NCBI GenBank assembly: GCA_016490735.1
Contig: JAEMWC010000095.1
Location: forward strand, 1,137,501-1,201,500
Reading direction: 5' to 3'
Origin: Pachyseris speciosa
Lineage: Eukaryota; Cnidaria; Anthozoa; Scleractinia; Pachyseridae
DNA: 64,000 nt
This document shows positions 23,130 to 35,000 of this stretch, piece after piece; within the stretch, counting starts at the first letter, position 1; the number at the start of each line of letters is the position of its first letter. The notes beneath the pieces were generated by a model. The model searched no databases. It was not told where the DNA came from and worked only from the letters and a program-made list of their open reading frames with translations. The position numbers were made by a program, and so were the translations under genes.

Positions 23130-25059
23130 AGAAATTCTATATTTTCTGTTTTTTTTTCCGATACTGTTTTTTTTAGATACAAAATTTGCGCGGACTGTGT
23201 TCGCGGATTGTTCGCGGATTGTGTTCGTAAACTTTTTTGCCAGTAGATAAAAATATTTACATCACTGAGAACAGCTTTTATACATTGCCTTTTGCCTTGC
23301 CAGTGGTAATCTTTCCACAGCTTTGGAAAAGTTACCAATTTTGGAATGGGAATATGGGTATTCATTATTGTTGGTACTCTTAGAAACACAGGGATAACTG
23401 TTTTTCAAAAGTCATGACAAAAATTGGATTTAACAATACTAAAGATACTATTGTTGCCTTTAAACCAATCAGTGACCCCCAGGGACGGTTACATGAACCG
23501 TAAGTTCCGGATTTCGTAGGCCGGTAAAATCCCTTCCAATAAGGCCCACGCAAAAATAATCCCTCTTAACAAACACGACTTCAGAAGAAGAGCTCTTTTT
23601 AACCCATGCATGGTTAGACAGGTCGTTAGAACAATTGTTTTATCTTCAGACTGTTTCGAGAGTCTTCACTGTCAAGCCTAAACGAAAACTTCAATAATAA
23701 AAACCATAGAAATAGCTTTCGCCCGAAAAGGAGCTAAGGTTGGAAATGTCAGCTGTTTCAAGAATCTCTGGCACGCAACTCAGCACTACAGTTAAAAACT
23801 AACACAAACTGACCCTTTTAGCCTTGCGAAACATGAAAAGCTCGTTCAGGGCCCTGACCTTTCAGAAGCAATGCCCGAAAAGTACTTATCCAGAACTCTT
23901 GATCGAAATTTTGCGGTACTGTGTGAACTTACGCGTGAAATCGCATGAAGGTTACATTTTTCTCCAAAATTAAAGTGCACAAAGGTAAATTATATAAAGA
24001 TATTTTCTTATAATTTCTTCGCAGACCGGTTAGTGTTTGTGCTTAGCAAAGTATAGTTTGTTAGTGATACCGAAATGTCATTCGAAAGTTTTAGTTTTAC
24101 CGTTTGCTTTAAATTTTAAAAACTGGTGATCTTAAACAAAAATGTGCTCTGATTAGTTTGAATCGAGAAGTGTTATTCTGTTTGTAATTGTTTTATAAAA
24201 ATTTCTCCGTGGTTTTTTGGCATCTCGACAGATTAAAATATTATCTATTAGTCAAACGCCTTTTCGTTTGAATTTTTAATCGTACCACCGTAAACTTCTC
24301 ATAGAAAGCAAATGAAAAAGGAAGCAATTTAACCGACAAGTACTCTTCCGTTCTGAAGCTGACCAGTGCATGTGGCATTAATCAATTTTTTTTTCGTTAC
24401 ATTTTGTTCCCTTTTTCATTTATATATCGCTTTTTTGGTGTGTCTATCCAGATGTACGCATTATTACCCAATACATCTGAATTTCAAGTAATTCTTTAGT
24501 AAAATGCAACCAACGATCGAAATTGCACAGTAAGAATACCACTCAAGGCTGCAAATGTAATAAGGCGAATCGCAGCATTCGCTACCTTTAAAGCTTCACT
24601 GCCACTGGTCCACAGAACTTTGACGCCATTATTCTAGAACTTTTCAAATGCTTGAATCGCAGACTGTACTTTGTGATATTTTTGTGAAATTTTCCTATAA
24701 TTTAGTTCAAACAGAATAACAGAATACGCAAAATCATGCATTTAAAATTTCGCTTACATAAACAGGGAACACCAATTTGAATTTAGGCCAGTTCAATTTG
24801 CTGACTCTGATCACATACTTAAATTGAAGCAACTGAAACAATATAAATTCCAAAGGGTTTGAAAAGGTGCATGGCCACTTTTCGATAAGGCAGTTCATGA
24901 TTCACTCGGTAAGAAGCAGCAGGCATACAGCAATCAGGATCCAAGAAAGCTGTTGTATATTCGTTGATATTCCACGCGACTACACTTGGTTTATGTAACC
25001 GCCGTGATTTGATTGTTCGGGGGCTATCAATTCTCTATGGCATTGTTTAAAATAACCCC

Positions 25060-25210
25060 TGTGGTGTATGATGGAATATCCCAGTTGTCACTTGTATTTT
25101 AGTTTTGGTATACACACGACACTGACACGAGCCTGAAGGCTCGAAGAAAAAAGAAGCGACTCGTGCGATAATCCATGATATACCGCTCGAAAGCACTGCA
25201 TAACTACAGT
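25060..25210. repeat. Diverged foldback repeat
   Basis: GGAATATCCCAGTTGTCACTTG and a diverged inverse near 25165-25195 resemble the better-preserved foldback element at 33566-33727 (GGAATATCCCACTTGTCACTTG). The arms are eroded. Confidence 0.45.
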
Positions 25211-25216
25211 ATACCG

Positions 25217-25456
25217 GGGCCCGGTTGTTCGAAAGCCGATTAACTTAATCCAGGATTAGCGTAAACTTTGGTTGCAGTTTTTAACTTTTGGATCAAAATT
25301 TCTTTTGCTGCTGTTTTGCTTTTCAGGATAAAAGTTCTCTAATTTAAATTTCTGCAGGTCGTCAGCGTTGAACAACGTCTGTGGATAGAGAAATAAACTC
25401 CTTGGTTAAGTTTTAATCTTGGATTAGGATTAATCGGCTTTCGAACAACCGGGCCC
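25217..25456. mobile_element. MITE with 27-bp perfect terminal inverted repeats
   Basis: The ends GGGCCCGGTTGTTCGAAAGC...TTAA and their exact inverse (TTAATCGGCTTTCGAACAAC...) are perfect over 27 bp around 186 bp of non-coding sequence. The length and lack of a transposase mark it as non-autonomous. Confidence 0.85.
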
Positions 25457-27849
25457 AGATGTGCTGTGTTTTGACGAGCCCTGTAGGCTCATAAAAATAT
25501 AAACAACGGGTTTTGTGCGACGAAGCACGGGGACTGTCTTTATAGTTTTCTTTCTGGAATAGACCAGCTTGAACAATGGAAGTACTTTAATAATAGTGTA
25601 GAGGGCGTTCTAAGGCTTTTATAAGTTGGGGAACTACGGGTTAACTGGCATCGAACAGGGTCCGATAAAAGGGAATGAGGGAGGTCAAGGATGTTCGTAC
25701 GCAGCACTGAAAAACGGTAATTCTCTGACAATCAGCTGTGAGGTTCTGGCAGTGTGAAGAGTTTTCCTATTCGCTATTCGTAGTATTACATAATACTGTG
25801 CAAGCCGCATTGAAGAATGATAACAGTAATAAAGTTCAAGGTGAAGTGTAACCGAGGGCTACATGCAGCTGGGTCTAAAGTTTGTAAAACAGCTGTTAAA
25901 ACACTCGCGTTCTCTTCCCCTCGTTGATCCTCTTATTAATAAGACATAACAATAGCTTGTGTGCCCAGCAGCTTGAGTGGAAAACAATTGCTAAAGAAAG
26001 TGACCCGGAACAGAACGCTCCGGAAGCGGGAACCGGAACGGAACGCTCCCATGCATGTAAAAAAAAATGGTTCGTTACATAACAGAGAAACAAGGAAAGC
26101 CAGCGAAGTAAGGCCAGCAAGACGAGAAATTACTCGAAAGTACCCAGACAAATGCATGTCGAATTCTGACTGGGAAAAAAAACAACATAAAAACTCGTAG
26201 AGAACTACTAAACTTAAGCTTTGAAAAATGCCACAGTCAAAACATCGGGAGGTAGGAATTTTCACGAACGTGCACCGCTACTTGTCCATAATTTTAGCGA
26301 CATGCCCTTGGATGGATTCTTTCACAGTTTGTTTTCCTTCCAAGCGGTTCTTCGTTTCGCTCCTTTTGTTTTCGGTTATCTCTTTTGAATATATGTACGT
26401 ACGGATCATCCTTTATTTCCTGGGTCTTCGCGTTCTACCCTTGAGATGGTAGACAAGGTGTTTGTCGACCGAGTACTCGAAGTTTCTGCGCCACCATCTT
26501 ACTCGAGTGAACGTGAGTCGTACATGCAACTCTTGTAGTCTACTTTATTCAAGATCACCCGACTGTTCGTTTCGAAATACCAGTCAGAAGGTCCTCTTTT
26601 CCCACCGAAAGTTAAGGACAAATTGGATGAAAATTAGATTCTTTCCTTGATGAAATGTCACCTCATACTTGACCAGTACTAGGAAAATAATCATTTTAGT
26701 CTTCTGGGGCGCAAAACGTTGTTTTAAGTGTGAAATAAAGCCAGCCAGGATAATCGAAAAACTGACGACTCGGATGTTCGGAGAATACCTGTCCAAATCT
26801 CCAAAAAAATTCTGCGTTCTAAATTTTAAACTAAAGAACCTGTCTGTTTTAGCTTGCACAAGAATACATGAAGCCTAAAAAAGATGTGGGAAAACTGGAA
26901 ACAGTGTTTCGCTAACATTTTCTTATTGGGCTTCCCCTGCTCATTTAGTGATTTCCCATTTACTAACGCCATTCTTGGAGGTTTACCCGTGTTAGTTGAA
27001 AACTTGGCAACTATTTCAAACCAAGCTTGCATGCAGACTCTTAGTCTTAGTCATATCGTTACAACGCGCCAACAAACAGGTGGTACAATACACTGCAACA
27101 TCAGACCTGCATTGACAGGCAACCATTGCAGCGAAATTTAAGCAATAGCTTTTATCTTGTCAGCTTCTCGGGTGGCTCCAAACCTGCGAAAATCTGCCGG
27201 TGACTTCCGGGTTGACGTTCTCATTAACAGGCGCCAAGTAGTGTTATGGTTGAAGGGTGTAATTTATACTCCCAACACATACTCACAAAAACTAAAGATT
27301 CTGACAGTTTATAGTATCAGATTTCACCAAATATATTCATATTCAAGTCAGATAACCGATCTGTAGAGACTGTCCATCTTACAGCTGCTAACACAGTGAT
27401 TTGTAATCAGTATCAACATGTGACAACAATTTAACAATAACAAAAACGAGAAGACTCGACACTCGAAGAGATTTTTCAGTTTTCAGCTTTCCGTTCACGA
27501 TAATGGCGGTGTCCTTCAGAATGACAGAGATTTGAAAGGTTTTGACAGGTCAAGTTGCCTTAGCAAAACCCGAAAAACCCACTAGTAAAAAACAGTGCAA
27601 CGCAAATGCGAGCAGTAATTGTTAATGGAAGCCCACTGCACTCTCGCTTTCCTTCAATACCAATCCAGCCCTGCATGCTAATTGCTAAGTTTTTTTTTTC
27701 GCTTGCAAGGACCACCGAGACAAAACAGAAGCACCGGATCCTTTAGTAAAGGATCTGATCAGCAACAAATTGTAGGGCAAATAAAACTAAGAAAGCAAGG
27801 AGTGAATTAACGGTCAGGAAAATATATTTTCCAATATTTTGAAAGGCAA

Positions 27850-28563
27850 GGCCTTTCTTCTTTGCTAAGTACTTGTCATTTGAAGCTGCTAAGACGTTAA
27901 TTCAAGCATTAGTCATCGGCCGCCTAGATTACTGCAACTCAGTTCTATATGATATACCGGCTATCTAAACGAATAAACTACAGCGCGTACAAAACGCAGC
28001 CACGAGACTTCTTACAAACACGCCACGCTACTCACACATCACTCCAGTCATGGTAGACCTCCAATGGCTGCCTGTGAAATTCAGAATAATTTTTAAAGTT
28101 ATTTTATTTACTTTTAAGGCTGTGCATGCTATTGCACCTTCATATATTACTAGTCTTTTATCTCTTAAACAATCTAGGTATAATGTTAGGTCTGTTGGCA
28201 ACAACACTTTAGCAAGGTCCGAAATCAAATCGGCCAAGACGACTGGAGACAGAGCATTTGCGGTTGCCTCTCCAGTCTTATGGAATGCACTACCGCCCAG
28301 TCTTAGGGCTATTGATAACATTACTTCATTCAAGAAACAATTAAAGACGCATCTTTTTAGGAAAGCATATTTTTAGATATTTTAGATTCATTTTTTCTTT
28401 TATTAATTATACAAGTTTCATACTAATTGTAAATAATAGTATCATTAGTTAATCTTCATTTTACCAATTTGTAAAGCGCTTTAGATCATATATTAATGAA
28501 TTTCGCGCTATAGAAGAAATAAATTATCATCATTATTATTATTATTATTATTATTACTATTAC

Positions 28564-28602
<39 letters not shown>

Positions 28603-28615
28603 TTTCCAATAACAA
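27850..28615 (+). pseudogene. LINE reverse transcriptase C-terminal fragment with ATT tail
   Basis: The frame at 28050-28376 encodes the end of a CR1/L2-type LINE ORF2: LQWLPVKFRIIFK, APSYI, RSVGNNTLARSEIKSAK, FAVASPVLWNALPPSLR and KTHLFRKAYF. Upstream, RLDYCNSVLYDIPA, a stop and LQRVQNAATRLLT (27925-28015) continue the same domain with an interruption. The 3' end is an ATT microsatellite, typical of such tails. It is 5'-truncated and inactive. Confidence 0.85.
28535..28601 (+). repeat. (ATT)n microsatellite
   Basis: About 20 TTA/ATT units broken by two ACT/ATTAC variants, directly after the LINE fragment; best read as its 3' tail. Confidence 0.9.
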
Positions 28616-28899
28616 AGTTTTGATTTCGAACTGGACCCAATGAATCACAGCTTAAAAGGGGGAACTTCCCAAACAAGCAAGGAGTCTGATCTGCGCCCAT
28701 CATTAGTGTCTATGAGTAACCGCCCCCTGGATGAGCGCATTGAGCTCTTGGGGCAAAGATGTATTCGAATATGTTTTGACATATATTTAAAAAAAATTTC
28801 CTGCTCCAGGTCTCTTAATTACAATAAGACAAGCGATACACCTTTGTACATATTACTGAATAGTCCATGGAGAGGCTTGTGGAAAGGAAGTTGCGCCTA

Positions 28900-29076
28900 T
28901 CAAGGTAAAACTTGAATGCGTTTAGTAAAAGACGGTTTAGGAAAGAGATAGTCCCTTGTGATGACATCCAGCTCCCCAAGGGCAGTTTGTGCGTGAACTC
29001 GGGTTAAATCATCCGCGTCAGTTGACTCAACAAACTTTAGCAACTGGTAAGTTTCCTTCAGGGTTGAGCTGAGCAC
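28900..29076 (-). CDS. TANGO6: TANGO6 last exon
   Basis: 58 codons plus stop: VLSSTLKETYQLLKFV, DDLTRVHAQTALGELD and DYLFPKPSF..RIQVLP match the end of animal TANGO6 proteins closely. Acceptor ACACACAG; stop TGA at 28900-28902. Confidence 0.9.
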   Translation of the reverse strand: MLSSTLKETYQLLKFVESTDADDLTRVHAQTALGELDVITRDYLFPKPSFTKRIQVLP

Positions 29077-32000
29077 CTGTGTGTAAAGAACATCAAAGAA
29101 ACAAATTTCAATGCAAAATACTGAGGCTCTGTAACCCGTGACTTTTGGTAACTTCCACCCCAACTCTGACCCTCTCTTCCACGACGAGGCTGCCTAAAAA
29201 GAGTTACGAGGCCTCACCTCCATGATGTTCTTTCCCAGTCCCCTCAGCAGAAGGGTAACAACAAGCACAGCAGCTCTTCTAACTTCCGCTGACTTGTCTG
29301 TTTTGAGTACTGCTGACAAACAACTGAAAATCTGACAAATAATGAAATAATCATGAGTAAGAGACACCGTAAAAGCAAAGCAATTTCTTTATGGGATCCA
29401 TCTGCTTTAAAGAGGCGCCGAGACTGTCAGAGTAAACAGCCATGACAGGGAAGAGAATGACAATGTACGAAGTAATTGATGAAGGAGCATCATAGTTTTT
29501 ATGCAGCTTGAGTAATTGCAAAATAAAGCCACAAAAACTGAAACACATGAACACGACCTCATCTGCAATTCCGAAGAGCCAACTAAGAGCTGGTCAGCTC
29601 TCGAGTTTGCGGTACATATAATACATGTACTCGTGGAAGAGGAATCATTTCACGTTTCAGCTCACAAAACCATCAGTTTCAAGTTCATAAAGCACTGCCC
29701 TCATGTGACAGAGATCATGGGTTCCATTCCAGAAAAAGCCTGGTTTTTTGCCAGGTTTGCTTAGCTAACTGTGTGTGGTCTTTATCCCAAATAAACATAC
29801 ATATTAATTTTTTGCTTCACTTTTGTCAAAACGAAAGGTTTATGAGTCAACAAAGGTCACACCTGTGAGTTATCACGTTTGCTAAGTCTCTTTGACGTTC
29901 TTTGCAAAACAGCAAGATGAAATGAAAAATCTAATCCGAATTTTTGACGTGATTTCCTCGTTTCCTCGATAGTATAACTCTAACGACATAAATTTATCGC
30001 AAAGTAGCTATAACAACGTAAATATATATCTCACTTCAAGTAAAGTTTTCATTTGCGCTGCTGTCGTTGTAGCTGAAGGTTTTTGATGATTAAAATACGA
30101 CAGGGAATTTTTGTTAAAGAGCGAAAAGTGGAACTGTTACGATGACCAACGGCAGGGGCACCCAACGACAAGTTTCGGTAGATATCTGTTCGGTGGAGGG
30201 TAATTCGCCTTGCGCTTTCGGCGTCGATTAAAGAGTGCACTCGGATTTTCGTAACTAAAACGTGGCCTAAAAAATTCGAAATTGAGAAATCATAGCCCCT
30301 GAGGTTTTCGGAAAGGTCGTAATTGCCGTTTTTGACAGTTAAAAACGTCAGCTTGCATTTTCGGAATGAAAATAGTTCCCTAGAAAGATCGTGAAAAGTT
30401 CATTTCAGTTTGCGTTTTCTCAAAGGAAGATTTTGTTCTCTAACATTTCAGGGCAATTAAAATTTCAGCTACGGAATCCGAACAGATAAACTTCTTCCAG
30501 GTTATGAAAACATCGCTTTAAACAGACTTCAAACACCATAAGGTACTTAAAAATGCCTTTCTACAGCTTATCGTTGATTTTGCTCGTTGGGTGCCCCTGC
30601 AACGGGTCATGCAATTTAAGCCATATCAGTAAGTGGTCAGTTTAACAGGGTAGTTTAAAATTGTGACAGTATAAAAGGGAAGAGACGTAAAGATTAACAC
30701 AACTTTACTGGAGAGCGTACGGATTGAACAGAACACCTCACGGAATGTTCTTGAATCACATACCTCATTCACAACCGGACCGAGCGAGAATCGCAGCAAC
30801 TGACACACGTCACCAAGATTGGAGAGGCTGCTGGCCCGTACCAAGGGCTCAGGATCTTTCACTCCAGTCAGCAGGGCTGGCAAAAGATGCTGCGAGAATC
30901 TAGGTACCAGCTCACCACAATTTCTCGTTGCCTTCACTAGAGCCTCTCCCAGTTTCATTCGAAACTCAGGAGATCGAGAAGGACGCCTGGAGTCAAGTAA
31001 AACTAGAATAAACCGGTTAAATCGGTTGATACCTTTAACAAGATCATTTACCAGTGTTGCAGAGCGCAAAGGCAAGGGACTGAGCCAAAAGGATACCTCA
31101 CAAATTAATGTGATCTGGTAAGCTGAGGCCACTCTAAAGGCACTAAGGCCACAAGGTAGCGGGCATTACCCTTAAATCTACCAAAGCAAAGATTGAGCCC
31201 AAGCATTAGCAGCCATGGACAGCTGTTTCGGCCTTGTTAGGCCTCATCAGCATGGCATAGCTAATACCCAGGCTCAAGTACCCACATATTATATCTGCTT
31301 GTTTTATTGGTAAAAAGATATTTAAAAAAGAAAGTACGAAACGACCACCTGCTCAGACAGAATTTCTCATAACGTGGCGGTGTCCCATAAACAAGTTTGC
31401 TTTCCTACACTGTATGACCGTAAAGTTCGAAAGTAACAGCCCACCAGAAAAGGAATGGCTCCCCGACAGTACCGGTCCAGTTGAAAATACCATACTGTGA
31501 TTAGCCTGACTAGCGATTCACTATGTGTGTCATGCCTTCGTAAGGAAGGGAGTAACAGCGCTTAAGAAATGGTTGAAAGAGAAACGTCATTCCCTCAAGC
31601 ACGAAGCAACTGTCACAGTCTAGACTTTCACCATACAAGAATCCCGAGTGAATTGAAGTGACATTACGCTTCTTCCGCGGTTGTGTTCACCATCATTTTT
31701 TCTTTCAAGTACTCCGGATATTAGCTACCCAAAAGTGAAAGCTACCCAAAGCTGCGGTCTCTCAAGCTTGCTGATTCCAATAGCAGCGGAGCCCGCCACT
31801 TTCGGAACTCTACAGTAATTCATAAGCGTGCAGCCTGCCATTCCCGCTATTTTGAATAGTTCGCGTGGTTCGTACACTAACCTTTATCACGTGGCATATA
31901 ATGACCCTTTTCTTTGCCATCCTTCGTTTCAGCTGCGATACCTGCAGCCTCCTTTCTGCAGGTAGCAAACGCATGCGTGAGGTGTGGTATGACTGTATCA

Positions 32001-35000
32001 GCCCTGATGTCAGCCAATGAAACAAGTCCTTGTATGGCTGCCAGGTAGATATAGGAGTCATCATGAGTAAGTTGTTCGAGGAATATCTTGAGTAATGTAT
32101 CAGCGCTTTCCACTGCTTTAGGGTCTCTCTGGTGCAGAAGGGAAGCCAGTTTCACCATTGCGTGACCTCGAACAGGAAGAAAAGGATCGCACAGCTGGGC
32201 AAAGGCTTCGTCAAATTCTGTAGCAGCTTGAGAAGGGGAACTTGTTTCTTCTTTTAAATCGGTTTTCAGCTTTCCTGACGAAGATAAGCAAATTTAACAG
32301 TTAACCTTTCTAATTGTTACTCTTGTACTTGTATTTGTAATATTTTTGTACAGTAATTAAATGGAGGTGTAACTTACGTTTTTACCATGTATCTGTTCCC
32401 ACCAAACTTGATTAGCCATGCTATTTTCGGGCGGGACTGTCATAACTAAACTTTCTTTTATTTTTTGCAACATGTATTAAGAATAATACTTGTGTGAATA
32501 AAAAGATTAAAAAGACTTTCTCTACCCTTGACGAAACATGAACCACAGTGGCGTAAAGTACAGCTTTAAAAGCAAGTAACACACACAAACATCCTGGCCA
32601 GTACCTTACCTAGTCTCCTTCGCAGCCATTATTTGGGTCGTCACGCAACGCTCCTCCCCATTAACGGCTGCTCACTCGAGCTTTGCATTCCTTTCCCTCA
32701 AACTGACCAATAAGGAGCAGGCTTCCATTTTCTAGAAACCTGATCCAGTCCTCGTCTTGTTGTGTTTTTGGCGGCAAATATAACGAGAAATATGATTGGC
32801 ACAGCTGCCAAGAATTATTTGCATTTTATTGGTTCTCGGTAACAGAGGGAAAGGAATGCAGAGTTCGAGTGAGCAGCCGTTAGTGGGGAGGAGCGTTAAG
32901 TGACAACCATAATAATGGCTGTGAAGGAGACTATACCTTACCATGCTGATGAGTTCGAACAAGGACGAAACCGCTGCCCATGGCTGCCACTGCCCGGGTG
33001 ATAGGTACTGGCCAGTCCGTGGGTTGTACTTCACTGTAAAACAGGACTCAGCTAGTTTTAGTTTGAAAATTTTTGAGGGCCATGTAAAAAACCCACGCCC
33101 AGTGGACGCTTCCAAGATGGAGCACTGTTCTTTGAAGTACGTGCATAAACCTTGTTCAAATAATGATATTATACTTTACACCATGCCATAGCAAATACAG
33201 CCAATCAGAATGCAGGAAAGCCATTGTATATTCGTCAGTATTCCACCAAACCTTCCCATCGATCAGTGCAATTCAACTGTATCACACCCAACCTTCCCAT
33301 CGTGCGTTGAGATTGTTTTTAGCGCGTGAAAATTAGTACGAATTTTGCAACTGTTTGACTATAATAACTTAAAGTTACATAAATATTTTATTATTTGTAA
33401 TTTGGTCATGAGTTATAATTAATAAAAATGTTGAAAAAGGTTTAAAAACGCTGTCAAGAGGATGGACATTAGGAATCCATTTCAAAACCATTCAAGTCTG
33501 CACGTATCTCACATTGATTATGCTGGCCTTGCTGGCCACTGTATTTTCTACGGCATGGTATAAAATAGTTATGCAACCCTTTCTCGTGGTATACCGTGGA
33601 ATATCCCACTTGTCACTTGCATTTTCTTGGTATACACACTTGCCTAAAGGCTTGTGTGTATACCGAGAAAATACAAGTGACTCGTGGGATATTCCACGGT
33701 ATACCACTCGAACGCGTTGTATAACTAGTATGTACAAGTAATACAAAATGCTTCATTGAACTGTTGTTTTCTTACGTTTATAATTATTCATATCCTTCTT
33801 AATTTGCTTGTAAAAAGCAAGACCAAGCAATGCACTGACAGTGTTAAAATTTTCAAGAATTGGCCACTGCCTTAGTGAAGTGACATGGGAACAAAAACAA
33901 CGAATGACCAGATGCCGCACCTTCCTTGCAAGCTGAACCAGAAGCCATCTCTTTTCCACTGGTTTGTTTTCCCAAGTTCCTTGATGCATCATTCACTTTG
34001 TGACTCCACACTGCCCCATGTGTTGCTATGGCAATCCGCAGATCATTGGCCATGTCCTGTACCTCAACTGACGGATGACTATCTGCTAATGTGTCAAGTA
34101 ATGGCAGAAGATCCTGTATAAGGGCTTGGTATTCTTTCTTGACCTGAAATAATTACATAATTGATTTAGTGATGGTGCTTTCTCATAGACAAGTATTTTT
34201 GCATGATTTGTGACTGCTGGAAAAAGCAACCTCTAGCAAGGGGTATTGGGATACCAATTTTCAGAGTTGATTTAGAAAGATAGTAAGGGAAAAATTATGC
34301 TTTGAGATACAACACAACATCTTTTTTAGGACCATCTCCTGATGTGAAGAATGTATGCGCACTAGAAAAGGCGGGGGGGGGTGGTACTGTTCTTGGGAAA
34401 GTTGAATTAAAGTTTCTAGTGTTGATATTGTCATCACTGCTCTCCAGTGACAAAAGCTAGTCAAAACAAAACATCATGTGATTAAGACCAGAATTTTTCT
34501 TTGAAAAAACCATCTGAGTTACAGCAGTCAAGGCTGTGCTGTAAGAAATTTTGGGAGCCCAAAACTTGAACCTTTGAAATCCAGGGTGCCCAGCAGAGTA
34601 ATTTTGTGCAAAGTAAAATTTCCTTGTCGTTCAAAGGCAAAGTAAGTTGCCAGGGGCCACTGAGCATTGCTAGAGCACAGTCCAGGTAGTTCTTAATCAA
34701 AGCCTTCAATTTATGTATGATACATGTAGATAAAAGGACAAATACAGTGGACTACAGTACATTACCTCAACTGCCCCGCCCAATACTGCAGACAACATAC
34801 CAAGCGACATAGTCAGGGTCTCAGTGACAAAAGCAGTCCCCAGTCCCTCTTGGTCAGCCTGAAGAATGGTACAGGCACGCTTCAATGAGGACAGAATAAA
34901 GGCCAGTGTCTGTGGAGTATTCTTCAACATAGAAGGTCCAAGCTTCTCACACATAACAGCCACAAGATGGAGAATCAAAAGGCTCTGCTGAATCTCTGTA

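Larger units (their letters stand above)
22500..27850. other. Intergenic region between TET and TANGO6
   Basis: Apart from tRNA-Thr (23056-23129), a foldback-related repeat (25060-25210) and a MITE (25217-25456), I find no conserved open frame, splice-consistent exon or RNA gene here. Open frames of 60-109 codons occur but none has a recognisable domain. Confidence 0.55.
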
